A stretch of DNA of 64,000 nucleotides. Origin: Carya illinoinensis. Lineage: Eukaryota > Streptophyta > Magnoliopsida > Fagales > Juglandaceae. The translations under genes and the position numbers were made by a program. Of this stretch, positions 49,740 through 59,810 are shown piece by piece. The DNA lies in contig NC_056761.1 in the NCBI RefSeq assembly GCF_018687715.1, positions 15,581,501 through 15,645,500 of the forward strand, written 5' to 3'. A model generated the notes under the pieces. The model was not told where the DNA came from and ran no database searches. It worked only from the letters and a program-made list of their open reading frames with translations. The number at the start of each line of letters is the position of its first letter. Within the stretch, counting starts at the first letter, position 1.

Positions 49740-49976
49740 CGTAATAAAAAACTTATAACAGCGAAAAAACTGTTATGAAAATATAGAACAACCAACCAGG
49801 TTATTTGCGACTATATTTTTTCTGAAGGGCAAAAATAGCTAGAAATATATGCTTTTTGCGGCTCTCTTTTTTAATTGACAGAAACATTTTACCGGATTTA
49901 AAAATAGGCTTTTTGCGACTATAAATCTGTCGCCCAGAAATAAAAATAGCGGCAAATAGTCCTTTTTCTTGTAGTG
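49740..49976. repeat. CACTA right subterminal repeat array
   Basis: Motifs 'tatttgcgactatatttt', 'ctttttgcggctct', 'ctttttgcgactataaat' and 'gcggcaaatag' repeat up to the terminus CTTTTTCTTGTAGTG. They are inverted relatives of the left array. Confidence 0.82.
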
Positions 49977-49979
49977 TTT

Positions 49980-50261
49980 GTTTACTTAATTATTATTGTT
50001 TACTTCAACAAATCTCACATAACTATTTCTATCTTAATTTTTACCGTTCATTTGAGTTTGGTGGAGCTCAAGTGAAAGGTCCAAATGGGTGTCTGTAATA
50101 ATTTAGTGTCCCTAGATAGCTACCTTATATGGCTAATATTAAATGTTGATGACACGCTTTGCCACCTTAAATGTTGGTTACTGTTCACCCTACATACGAC
50201 ACACTTTGCTAATCACACCCCCCCCCCAAAAAGTACCAAATCCTAGTTCCACCCCTGCATG
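49980..50261. other. Intergenic sequence, no gene seen
   Basis: AT-rich DNA with a C-run near 50219-50227. It is not recognisable as a gene or element. Confidence 0.5.
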
Positions 50262-50520
50262 GGTGTGTGCATCTTAACCCCAAGCGAAGATGAGACATTA
50301 TCTCGGTAGAGCACTTTTGGTCACTCAAGATTGCATAATATTGAGTGACATCCCCTACGTTGTCGCTAGAAGACAACAGGCTCTAGTGAGACTATATGCA
50401 AAGCTGTAACTCCTTTAATGGCAGAGGCTAGAGGACGTCATGGTCAAGGATGGAGTGCAAAAACAGGTGTTAGTCATAACAAAGTCATACACCTAGTCAT
50501 TACCTTTTGTGATGACCCAG
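50262..50520 (+). repeat. Tekay-type LTR fragment
   Basis: It aligns to 2590-2860 of the 5' LTR: 'gtgtgcatcttaaccccaagc', 'attatctcggtagagcac', 'tggtcactcaaga', 'ataatattgagtgacatcccct', 'gttgtcgc', 'gaggctagagga' and 'agtcattacc' follow in order. Both ends are lost. Confidence 0.8.
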
Positions 50521-50591
50521 ACTTAGCTAAACCTTTTAGCTTATTTTGTTATAGTTTGGTACATTGTATTCGGGCCACGCAAGGTGATAAA

Positions 50592-51113
50592 ACCAAAGTT
50601 TTGAATACCGTTTTGGTTAAGATACTGGAGTAAAATATTTCAGTATCGGTACTGTTTCGGTATAATATATATAATAAATTAATTATATATAAAAATTATA
50701 TTTTAAAATAATATCAATGCAAGTCTTAAAAAGTTAAAATACATATTTATAAAACTCTATAATACTTCTAATTTCTCAATTCGATTATTTAAAAAAGTAA
50801 TCATTGATCTTTATCACAAAAATGGGAGTAGGGATTTGATTTTTAGTCCTCAAGAAAAGGGTATTAAAAAAGGTTAAGAAAATAATCTTCAGATGTAACA
50901 ATTTGAGTGAAAATTCTGAAAAAAAATCAGAACTTTTACATTAATTACAAAAATTCATTAATTTCGGCCTGTCCTAGTATCGGCTGGTACACCAAAACTC
51001 AGCCAATATTTGAGCCGATTCGAAATAGATGCATTTCCTGTACCATTCACTATTTTGATATGAGAAATACTAGTCATACCAGCCGGTACGGTACAAAATT
51101 TAAAACTTTGGGT
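50592..51113. mobile_element. MITE-like inverted-repeat element
   Basis: The left end CCAAAGTTTTGAATACCG pairs with the right end CGGTACAAAATTTAAAACTTTGG. 'tatcggtactgtttcggtataat' near the left and 'ccagccggtacggtacaaaa' near the right extend the inverted symmetry. The interior is AT-rich and the ORFs are not meaningful. A target duplication was not resolved. Confidence 0.65.
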
Positions 51114-51372
51114 GAAACCTATTTAGAAACTTACGTTTGATGTACTAGGCATCTAAAGCCACAAGGGAAGCACACAAAGCCCATGCTATTTTAGCCTCTA
51201 TAGAAAATTTGGGTTTTGAAACCCTAGAGAATAGGGCACACCCCAACCCATTTTCATTGATGCCAAAATGTAATTAATTGAGACCCAACGATTCAGCAAC
51301 ATGACTCAAGCTTCCCCCTTATTACAGCCTTCATTAACATATTAGAACCGTTATCATTTGTGTGAATGTTTT

Positions 51373-51965
51373 CAAGTTCTAACAATACAAAGAGACAACC
51401 CACTCTACTTATGTTCATCTTCCATGGCTCTACATAACACTCGAGCTCTCCTCCATCAGTCATTAATACATACTTATTTGTAGAATACCGAGTGAAAGAA
51501 CGTCAGTCTCTGATAGACCTACTGAGAGGAACATTCATCGGTATCTCTGGTTCTACCAACTAATCAAGGGTCTTATTCTGTAAGGGAGCATCTGCATCAC
51601 TTTGACTTTGTTGGTCATCTTGAATAGTATGTTCAACCTATGCTAGCAAATCTATCAATGGCACCCGATCCAAGTTAATTAAATCATCATTGCACAGAAA
51701 CACTACTCTATCTGTCTTCTTAATACCTTGTATGGTTTGATCTTCAATAAACACAACGTCTCAGCTTCTCACTAGTTTTTTTTCAACTAAATCATATAAT
51801 CTGTAGCCAAACTCATCTAGACCATAACCTAGAAAGATGCACTATCGAGTCTTCACATTGAGCTTAGACCTCTCATCCTTGGAAATATGCACAAATGCTT
51901 TACATCTAAAGACACGTAAGTGATCATAGGTGACATCCTTGCTAGTCCTTACTTCGGTCGTTTAT
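51373..51965 (-). pseudogene. Ty1/copia pol remnant (integrase C-terminus to RT N-terminus)
   Basis: On the minus strand, translations with stops include DVTYDHLRVF, ISKDERSKLN, CIFLGYGLDEFGYRLYD, VVFIEDQTIQG, then RYSTNKYVLMTDGGELECY. This is the linker region of copia polyproteins between integrase and reverse transcriptase. At least five stops interrupt it. The rest of the element is not visible; the right side grades into an AT-rich MITE-like block. Confidence 0.85.
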
Positions 51966-51984
51966 GGGTCCTTTTAGCCATACA

Positions 51985-52215
51985 ATTGCTTTCAAATAGT
52001 TTTAGATATTTCTTTTCAGTCAAACATATATCACTCAAATTTAAAATATTTTTAAATTTTAAATTTTTAACTTTTTCATCTAATCATTATAATATTTCTG
52101 AACAAAACATAAAATTAATATTATTGTTCAAATTTTAAAACAAAAATAATATTAAATAATTTTTCAATTTTAAAATATTTTTAGTAAATTAAAATTTTTA
52201 TTTTTAAAATACCAC
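51985..52215. mobile_element. AT-rich MITE-like block
   Basis: It contains 'actttttcatctaatcattata' and 'aaaacaaaaataatattaaa', shared with the family member at 56063-56312. Clear inverted ends are not visible, so this is a low-confidence derivative. Confidence 0.45.
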
Positions 52216-52397
52216 TATCAAATACCAAGTCTTCCTCGATTCAAGGCTCAAGCTATACAAGTCAATGACGATCACCGACGTCCACTGCTTTCTGTGCATA
52301 ATTTCTGGATGCCGCAATCTCTTTTAAATGTTAGTCTCGTTTTTTCTGCCTTTGCTTGCAAAACGAATCTCAGTGCCTTAACCAACGTCCACTGCTC

Positions 52398-52631
52398 ATG
52401 GCAAACCAATATTCCTTTCTCGTTCTCCATTTTTTGATGCTACTTTTGGTACAATCTTACCTTGCTAGCTCCGCTAATGTAATAGTACTTAGCATTGATA
52501 CCGATCAATCTGCTCTTCTTTTATTGAAGACTCATATTTCTTACGATTCCCACAATCTTCTGACATCCAACTGGTCCACCAATACTTCAGTTTGTAGTTG
52601 GGTTGGTCATGTCACTTGTGGTTCTAGACAA
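52398..52631 (+). pseudogene. LRR receptor-like kinase, N-terminal fragment
   Basis: ATG at 52398 starts MANQYSFLVLHFLMLLLVQS, a hydrophobic signal peptide. The LRR N-terminal cap follows: TDQSALLLLKTHISYD, NWSTNTSVCSWVG, VTCGSR. This is the start of the LRR-XII/EFR-like receptor kinase family, which perceives ligands outside the cell through leucine-rich repeats and signals through a cytoplasmic kinase. Here an extra residue disrupts the WVGVTC motif, and the gene stops after about 78 codons, where copia sequence begins. The repeats, transmembrane helix and kinase are absent. The upstream in-frame ATG at 52356 is not needed, since the signal peptide fits 52398. Confidence 0.87.
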
Positions 52632-53193
52632 CACCTCCAATTGCAGAAGGTATTGCAATGTTAGAAGGTGAAATGGGAGGTATTATATTTTCAGAATTTG
52701 AAATGGGAGGGACTACATTGTCAGAATTTGAAATGGGAGGTACTGCAATATCAAGAGATGAAATTGAAGGCACTGCAATATCAGGAGATGAAATGGGAGG
52801 TACTGTGAAATCATATGGTGAAGGAAAATCAGGAAATATAAAAGGTGTATGATTGGTGTTTGGTATAGAAGGAAAGATAGTTTCATGAAATACAACATTC
52901 CTGGAAATGAAGATTTTAAGAGTAAGGAGGTGAAGCACCTTATATCCTTTGATATTAGGTGGATATCCAAGGAATATACATTTTGAGGCTCTAGGTTGAA
53001 ATTTTCCTTGACTATTTTGAATTGTGCTAGCAAAGCATAAACAACCAAAGACTTTAAGGTAGTTGTATGCAGGTGGTTTTTGAAAAAGAAGAGCATAAGG
53101 TGTATTATTTTCTAACACAGATGATGGAGTTCGATTAATGAGGTGTGTGGCAATTAACACACATTCACTCCAATATGATAAAGGTACTTTGGA
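52632..53193 (-). pseudogene. Copia integrase C-terminus and linker, truncated before RT
   Basis: It continues the integrase: [37 protein letters not shown], then [16 protein letters not shown]. The linker contains a tandem 13-residue repeat ([17 protein letters not shown], about four to five copies, 52667-52812). The homology ends at SAIGGVV, where copia proteins normally go on to the RT. The next bases belong to the receptor kinase fragment on the opposite strand. Confidence 0.88.
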
Positions 53194-54603
53194 CTAGAAA
53201 AGGAGAGCTCTAGCTACATTTAACAGATGCTGGTGTTTTCTTTCAACTCTACCATTTTGCTCAAGAGTTTCTACACAAGATAGTTGATGGATCATGCCAT
53301 ATTTTTTATAAAGATTAGGCATGTTGAATTCTTGGCCATTATCTGTTCTAAGTGTCTGAATTTGAGTATTAAATTGGGTTTGAACATAAGCAATGAAGTT
53401 GATGAGTAAGGATCTAGTTTCTGATTTTGTTTTCATAAGATAAAGCCAAGTGAAACGTGTATGATCATCCACAATTGTAAGGAAAAATTTGTAACCAGAA
53501 TGTGAAAGAGTTGAGAAGGGACCCCAGATGTCACAATGCACTAATTGAAAAGCTTTATTTGCATTGTTTTGAGATACAGGAAAAGACAATTTCTTTTGTC
53601 GAGCTAGAGGACAAATCTCACAGACATGATTGTGAGATGATTTTATACAAGGATTAATAGAGCTAATGATTTTCAATCTGGCAGGAGAAGGATGTCCCAA
53701 CCAAGAATGCCATATGTCATGACTGATGGAAGAGGTGTTGGCCAAAAAAGAGTTGGTTGAGTCAGGTAATGCCTTCTGTGTGTTATTAGTAAAATTAATA
53801 AGGTGGTATAGGCCAGCTCTAACTTCAGCAAGCCCAATCATCTTCCATTTGTTGATATCCTGCAAGACACATTTAGATTGAAAAAGAAACAACGCAATAG
53901 AGTTTTCTTTAGTTAATCTTGAAGCAGAGATAAGATTGATATGAAAAGAAGGGATGTAGAGAGCATTATGTAGCACTAAATCAGAAGAGAGTTTGATAGT
54001 TCCTGTAAAACTAATAGGAACAAGTTGACCATTTGGTAAATGGACTGAAGATGGTTTGGTAGGTATTTTTATTGAAGTAAAGAAGTGGGGAGAACAGATC
54101 ATATGATCTGTTGCTCCACTGTCTAGTATCCATGGAGAATTATTGTTCAAAGAATTAACAGCTAAACAAGCAGTCAAATGATTACCTAATGTGGAGGCAG
54201 TATTGACTGCAGAATTAGAATTGATAGGTGAAGTAGACAAGCTATTGGCAAGAGTGATCAGATTTTGTATTTTCTCTTGAGAAAAAGGCAAGTTTGGGAT
54301 ATTTGAATTTTGCTCCAGAGAAGATGCAATGTTTGCATTGGGCAATCGTGTTGAATTGAATCTTTTTCCTCGAGGGCCTTTCCATCCTGGTGGATAACCT
54401 ATGATCTGAAAGCACTTGTTTGCAAGATGTCCAGAAAATCCACAATGGGAATAAGTGATTTCAGATTTTCCTTTGAGTTTGCTAAACTTAGAAACATTGG
54501 AATAAGTTTGTCTTGGTGGTTGTGTAGTAGCCATAGCATGAGAATCAAGAGGAAGCCTTACTGCATTTGTCAAAGATCTTTGGCTTTCTTCTTGGAGCAG
54601 CAA
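53194..54603 (-). CDS. Copia gag C-terminus, protease and integrase
   Basis: 469 residues. The zinc knuckle region reads YSHCGFSGHLANKC, with the first Cys replaced by Tyr. Protease has the intact WILDSGATDHM. GAG-pre-integrase and the HHCC zinc site follow (HSWLGHPSPARL ... CEICPLARQKK). The integrase core shows VHCDIWGPF, LRTDNGQEF and NGRVERKHQ, so D, D and E are present. A single stop near 53194 ends the ORF, and the frame continues in the next entry, so a nonsense mutation is likely. In the family this is one continuous gag-pol ORF. Confidence 0.9.
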   Translation of the reverse strand: MLLQEESQRSLTNAVRLPLDSHAMATTQPPRQTYSNVSKFSKLKGKSEITYSHCGFSGHLANKCFQIIGYPPGWKGPRGKRFNSTRLPNANIASSLEQNSNIPNLPFSQEKIQNLITLANSLSTSPINSNSAVNTASTLGNHLTACLAVNSLNNNSPWILDSGATDHMICSPHFFTSIKIPTKPSSVHLPNGQLVPISFTGTIKLSSDLVLHNALYIPSFHINLISASRLTKENSIALFLFQSKCVLQDINKWKMIGLAEVRAGLYHLINFTNNTQKALPDSTNSFLANTSSISHDIWHSWLGHPSPARLKIISSINPCIKSSHNHVCEICPLARQKKLSFPVSQNNANKAFQLVHCDIWGPFSTLSHSGYKFFLTIVDDHTRFTWLYLMKTKSETRSLLINFIAYVQTQFNTQIQTLRTDNGQEFNMPNLYKKYGMIHQLSCVETLEQNGRVERKHQHLLNVARALLF

Positions 54604-54755
54604 AGAAAAGACCTACCCCATTGATGGTAAAGGAGAAAGAAGCAGTTGACTTCGAATGGCTGAATAAGAATCATGTAAACCAACCAAGAACTTGATCACA
54701 TAGTCTGCTTGTTGGCGATCAGCAAGATACTTTAAGATGGCACAAGTACAAGTGC

Positions 54756-55298
54756 TCATAATTCCCCACAAGTACATTTAGGAAGAGGGTGATAGCTAAT
54801 GTATTCATCCCATAAAGTTTTGAAATCACTAAAATACTCAGTGATTGAGTTTGAGCCTTGAGAAATTGAGCTTAAAGATTTCTCTAATATAAAAACTCGT
54901 GGACCATCACTTCGAAGATGTCTAATTTTTAGTTCATCCAAAATGTCAGATGCAGTGTTGAAGTATAGAAGACTTCCTCGAAGTTCTTTTGCAATTGAGT
55001 TCATCAACCAAGACAAAACAAGATTGTTTGCTCGCAGCCAAGCAACCTGAAGTTTTGTGTTATCAGGACTGGGTTGAGGCAAACTTCCATCAATAAAGGC
55101 AAGTTTGTTCTTTACAGAAAGAGCAATCGAGATTGATCTACTCCAAGCAACATAATTTGCACCATTGAAAAATTCAAAAACAAGAAGAGCTCCAGGATTG
55201 TCACTAGGATGGAGATAGTAAGGGCTGGATGAATCATCAGATGGATTCATTGAAGATGAAGATGAAAAGGAAGCTGCCATATTAGCAGAGGATTCCAT
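54756..55298 (-). CDS. Copia gag N-terminal part
   Basis: 180 residues starting MESSANMAASFSSSSS. The Ser-rich head leads to the copia-type gag core: NPGALLVFEFFNGANYVAWS, LSWLMNSIAKELRGSLLY, then LEKSLSSISQGSNSITEYFS. It ends CTCGEL at a stop. The gag continues in another frame (about 54750-54610; ADYVIKFLVGLHDSYSAIRS), so a frameshift separates it from the rest. Its role is virus-like particle formation and RNA packaging. Confidence 0.87.
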   Translation of the reverse strand: MESSANMAASFSSSSSMNPSDDSSSPYYLHPSDNPGALLVFEFFNGANYVAWSRSISIALSVKNKLAFIDGSLPQPSPDNTKLQVAWLRANNLVLSWLMNSIAKELRGSLLYFNTASDILDELKIRHLRSDGPRVFILEKSLSSISQGSNSITEYFSDFKTLWDEYISYHPLPKCTCGEL

Positions 55299-55371
55299 AG
55301 CAACAAGAGAGCAGCAAGAAAGCTGAAAGATAGATCAAGAATTTGATCAAGAGAGCAACGAAAAGTTGATA

Positions 55372-55384
55372 CTCGATGATACCA
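55372..55384 (-). promoter_or_regulatory. Copia primer-binding site
   Basis: On the minus strand TGGTATCATCGAG directly follows the LTR end. Its first 8 bases match the initiator tRNA-Met complement, as is common in plant copia elements. Confidence 0.8.
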
Positions 55385-55650
55385 TGTAAAACAGAAACAG
55401 AGAAAAGGAAGAAAATGAATTGAATTACTTGAATTATTGTTGCTTTACATCACAACTATTTATATACACGTATTGGCATTGTAAGCCATCTGATTTTACT
55501 ATATCAGATACAAGAAAAACAAGAAATGTAACTAACTTATTACATCAACTAACTTAACTGTCATATAACAATTTCTTTATCTGATTTTAGCATTTTTGCT
55601 TCACATGACTTTAACTCTAATGCTTCAATTTGTTCTTGTATATTCCGACA
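55385..55650 (-). repeat. Copia 5' LTR
   Basis: On the minus strand it reads TGTCGGAATATACAAG ... TTCTGTTTTACA (266 bp) and is followed directly by a TGGTATCA-type priming site. No second copy exists in the window. It contains 'atttatatacacg' in plus orientation, a possible TATA region in reverse. Confidence 0.82.
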
Positions 55651-56062
55651 CTAGCCATCACTTTAAGAAAAATGAGTTTTTACCAATAAAATTATGCAAC
55701 CAAGAGGTCAATTTCCAACAAAAACGTACTCGGTTTTCTTATAGTGCGGCTACTTTAATCTAACATTTCTACATACATACAAACAAATGTGAGGTGTGGT
55801 TGTCAACTCTGAATATCATCCATACACAAGATATCCAAGGAATATATATGTGTATATATATAATTATTACAAATTATATATCTATATATACACTTATAAT
55901 TAAGAGCGTTCCATAAATTAACATAGTGATGTCATGTATACACTATAATACATAACCAAATGCATTAAAAGAAATCATCACTTTTTTACTACTAATTACA
56001 GATTATTTGAAATCAGCTCATTGCCCAAACGCAGCCTTAGGGTCCAAACAGATCCTTAGGCT
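55651..56062. other. Intergenic AT-rich sequence
   Basis: No gene. It includes TA-rich low complexity near 55845-55900. Confidence 0.55.
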
Positions 56063-56312
56063 TAGTTTGGACAGCAAAGTCCTCCCATCTTGTCTTAGTA
56101 TCCAATCAATACAAATATAAATATTTTTCAATTTCAAATATTCAACTTTTTCATCTAATCATTATTAACTTTTCAAATTTTCAAACAAAATACAAAAAAT
56201 AATTCAACTTTTTCAAATCTAAAACAAAAATAATACTAAAAACTAATATTCTAATAATATTTTATTTAACTTTCATCTCAACTCATATCATCTGAATTCA
56301 TTATCCAAACCT
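56063..56312. mobile_element. MITE, hAT-like family, copy 2
   Basis: The left end has TTAGTTTGGAC and the right end TTATCCAAAC. The interior 'aactttttcatctaatcatta', 'aactttttcaaatct' and 'ctcaactcatatcatct' are the reverse complements of motifs in copy 1 (822-1025). About 250 bp, no coding capacity. Confidence 0.68.
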
Positions 56313-58080
56313 CCCTTAGAAAAAATCATCATAGGGCATAATAATGCACCTTAAGCTTTGAGTAAAAGTACCACCAGAAGTAGTCCAAATACAGCATATT
56401 TATCATAATGTCAATTTCTACTTACACTATGATGGAAAACTTGAAAAAAAGATCAAAACCAAAAACAAAAAAAAACCTCTCCCACCCATGAATAGGCACG
56501 AGAGGCAAGTCTACAAGATCAAATACTACAACTTACACAAACTATGCACTCACTATAAATAGAGATTCACATGCATCCCACAAACCACAAACTGAAAACA
56601 GAGTAAATGTTAAAAAAAAAAATGAGAAAAACACACTCATGCATGCAACGGCGCCCCTAAACACACAGTATTTGTAGCCATACACCAAGATTAATCCAAG
56701 CTTTAATAAGAACCAATGTAAAACTCACAATTGCAACGTGGAAACCACAAAATAACAACAAAATAAATATGTGGACAAAACACAAACCGAAACCCCAAAC
56801 CAATATTTGCAAACCGAAACCCAAAGACTACAAAACCAAGACACAGAGCTGCAAACCAAAATGCTATGTACAATTGCATAGCAAAAGAGAGGGGACAAGG
56901 GCTAACCTTATAGCATTACAAAAGTGAGAAGAAAATATATAAGCCAGATCAAACCCTATATCGACAGCACACCTAGAAAAGATAGCCACATTGTCACCAT
57001 CTGACAAGAAGTTGGGCACATTTGTGTGTCACAACAAAATAAAATCATCAGAATTTGGAGGGCATTTTGTTTAAAGCATAATTACCACAAAGGACTTGGA
57101 AAAAATTGCAAACAACGCATTTTCGTCCATCCAAAAATGCAAACTGACTCTTTATCCATAAAGAATAGATATTGTCTACTCCATCACTCGCATACACCAC
57201 AATCTTCCCCCCTCTCTCTCTTTCCCCACTTCTGCAAAGTAAATTTCGTCCTCTACTCAATATGCAACCACACCTAACAGCCATCACATGCATTCACGGA
57301 GTCATCGTCGTGCACCTCCTTTCCCTCTATTTCTCATTATTGCTTTAGATACAAGGTAAATTCTATTTTCGTACACTAAAAGTATTTGTTTTGGGTATGC
57401 ATGGTTCCGTCTATTTCAAATTCGGTCTGAGGGATGTGTATGTTGGGCGCCAAGCGCTTCCCTACTCTTATTAATGTCACCTAATCGAACATTCTTGAGG
57501 TATATTTTCGATGACTTTCCTTTTCTATTCTTCCTAAAATTGAATTTCTCTGTTCTTCATGACAAGCAGCTTGAGATGTCTTAATTCTATCATTAAAAAT
57601 AAATATTTCTTTCCCTTTTCCTTCAATTAATATTCTAGATTGACTTCTTATAATATACTTATAAGAGTTCAACGAAGTTCAAAAAATATATTTACCTGAC
57701 TAGCTAATAACTACTGAATTAATAAAAAAAACACTATTGAAGCATTAAGTAGTATGCCCTTATAACAAATAAACTCGAAGATGCATGGATTTTTATCCCG
57801 TCTGCGGCTATGGTAGAATAATAGTTGTGACACATATAAACAGAAAGTGTGGACTAATTTTATGTTTCTCTTATAGTATATGGTCGTACTTTCATATTGT
57901 AGATGAATAAAATCGCACAACAGGCTTAAACTGCAGACAAAATCATCCTGGCCACAATGACGAATGGGATTTGAAGCCCACAATAGCAGTTTTGAGCGTC
58001 AGTACAATACCCGTACGTACATCCATAGTAGTAAATAGTAAATAAATAGAAGAAATATAAATAGAGCCTACACCACGAGT
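56313..58080. other. Intergenic sequence, no supported gene
   Basis: A-rich to 56900, then mixed. Open stretches near 57026-57290 on both strands have no recognisable domain or splice context. This may be unique host intergenic DNA. Confidence 0.5.
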
Positions 58081-59200
58081 CATTCAAAGGATAAATTCAC
58101 TATGATTAGAGTATTTTAAAATTTCTCATGGTCTATCGTATCTTTCAATACAATGGAGATTGGTGGCCCCTTGAGCTTGGAGAAGATTATTTTTTAGGAG
58201 TTGCTCGTGGTGAGGTTGAAAAAGATCTCTCAATGATGAGGTTGAAGATGCCCCTTTCAGAGTCATCCAGGAGCCCCGTTTATTGAGGATTTAGGGGTTG
58301 TTTGTGAGAAATGTTAGCTTTATGTCACTTCACCATTTCCCATGCATGTCTAACTTGCCTTCGTCCCTTAGCTTTAGCCTTATCTTTTACCTTCCTTCTT
58401 TTTCCCACTTGCTTCCTAATGATTGCTTTATGGTGGACTGGCCATGGTGTGTATTGGACCTGGTACATTTACCCCAACAATATGCCCATGATTCTTAAGG
58501 TTGATTTGCTCAACAAGAAAGCATTGAGAATTTTCAAGTCAAGTTATGACAAAGATAGGCTAAAGAAACCTGTAGAAAAATAAATTTTGGGAACTGATCC
58601 TTGGTTTTCTATTCTTTGTGCAAAGCAATGAAGGTCTTTGAGCGCGGGCCAAAGCCACATCAAGCAACCCTAGAAAACCCTTGGAAAGCAAAATTGAAAA
58701 AAAGAAAAGAAAAAACAAGAGCAAATTATGCCCATTTCTAAAGCTATGCATAAAGTTCATACTAATCTGTTGACAAAAGCATTCAAACTACTGCAACAAA
58801 GATGATTCATGGAATTTGCCCAAACCCGTGTTTTTACCTTGAAAAGGGCTACTCCTAATTATGGGAGGGTGAAAGGGGGAGGCGTAAAGATTCAAAAGTT
58901 TCTATCACATGTACTCATCGACTAGTCTGTCCACTGAAAGTGAGAGGAATGGGAGTGGCTTAAGCAACAGGAAACTAGGAGTGGCTCTACTATTAAGGAG
59001 ATAAACAAAATTAGAGTTACTACTCGAGAAGAGTCACGAAATTTGTAGTAAAGGCCTTGAGGTGATTTATTTGTTTGTGAAATTTGCTTGAGACACTTGT
59101 TTGTATGAACAGAAGGAAGAATCACCTAGTGTATCGATGATGGCATGCAACTGTTTATCATTTAGCAAAGAGTGTATTTCCATTGATAGTAATGTTTTTG
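58081..59200. other. Intergenic sequence with short unassigned ORF
   Basis: A 90-codon open stretch (58311-58583) starts with hydrophobic residues (FTISHACLTCLRPLALALSF) and ends in Lys-rich sequence (NKKALRIFKSSYDKDRLKK). I do not recognise it and see no codon or context support. The rest is unassigned. Confidence 0.4.
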
Positions 59201-59488
59201 TTTTTTGTGTCGTTAGCTGATGTTTTTCTCCGTGAGGTGATTTTCTGTGGACGTTCCCAATTTTGTATTGTTGTTAAATTTTGTTTGTTGTGACCCGCTT
59301 TAAGTGGTTAGGGAGCCTGTCAACCACTTGGGTTCATCTTAGGATGTTTGCCAAGCCTGGAGGCTTGTTCCCGAAGATAACACGCTGGTAGCGTTGTGGC
59401 GCAAGTGTCAACACTAGCCATTGCTGGAGAAGACCCTGTGCTAGCATTGATGTCTGAGCTCGAGTGTGAGAACACTCAGCTTTGATGT

Positions 59489-59810
59489 GAGGCAGGAGAT
59501 GGCTCGACTGTGCTAGGTGCTAGTGCAGAGCTTGGCTTGGAGAGCTAGGCAAGGAGGGAAATGCTTACCAAAGTTGTTTCCTTCATTGTGTGAGTGCGGA
59601 CGTCCATTTGGAGAACTAAGCAGGAGATGGCTCAACCGTGCTAGGTAAGTGCACAAAGCTCGACTAGGAGAGCTAGGTGGCAGATAGCTCGACCACATCA
59701 GGTGCGAGCATAGAGCTCAACTTTAAAAGTTAGGCGGATGCCTCGACCGCGCTAAGGGAGAGCACAGAGCTCAGTTTTGCTGAAGAAGATGGCTTGATTG
59801 TGCTTAGAGG
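59489..59810 (+). repeat. About 62-bp degenerate tandem repeat
   Basis: 'gcaggagatggctcgaccgtgctaggtgcgagcacagagctcg' variants begin near 59489, 59613, 59673, 59733 and 59790. One interval is double length. This pattern is common in plant LTRs, but the parent element is not identified. Confidence 0.75.

Larger units (their letters stand above)
52632..55650 (-). mobile_element. Ty1/copia retrotransposon, 3'-truncated
   Basis: On the minus strand: a 266-bp 5' LTR (55650-55385), a primer-binding site, gag, zinc knuckle, protease and integrase. The element stops at 52632 in the linker before RT. There is no RT, RNase H or 3' LTR. The breakpoint coincides with the LRR receptor kinase fragment on the opposite strand, so truncation came from a rearrangement rather than a simple insertion. 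Frames are quite well preserved, with few stops. Confidence 0.9.

Noticed and set aside
58311..58583. 90-codon ORF as a possible small host protein
   Set aside because: It has no recognised domain, no splice context and no codon-bias support, and it overlaps a second open frame.
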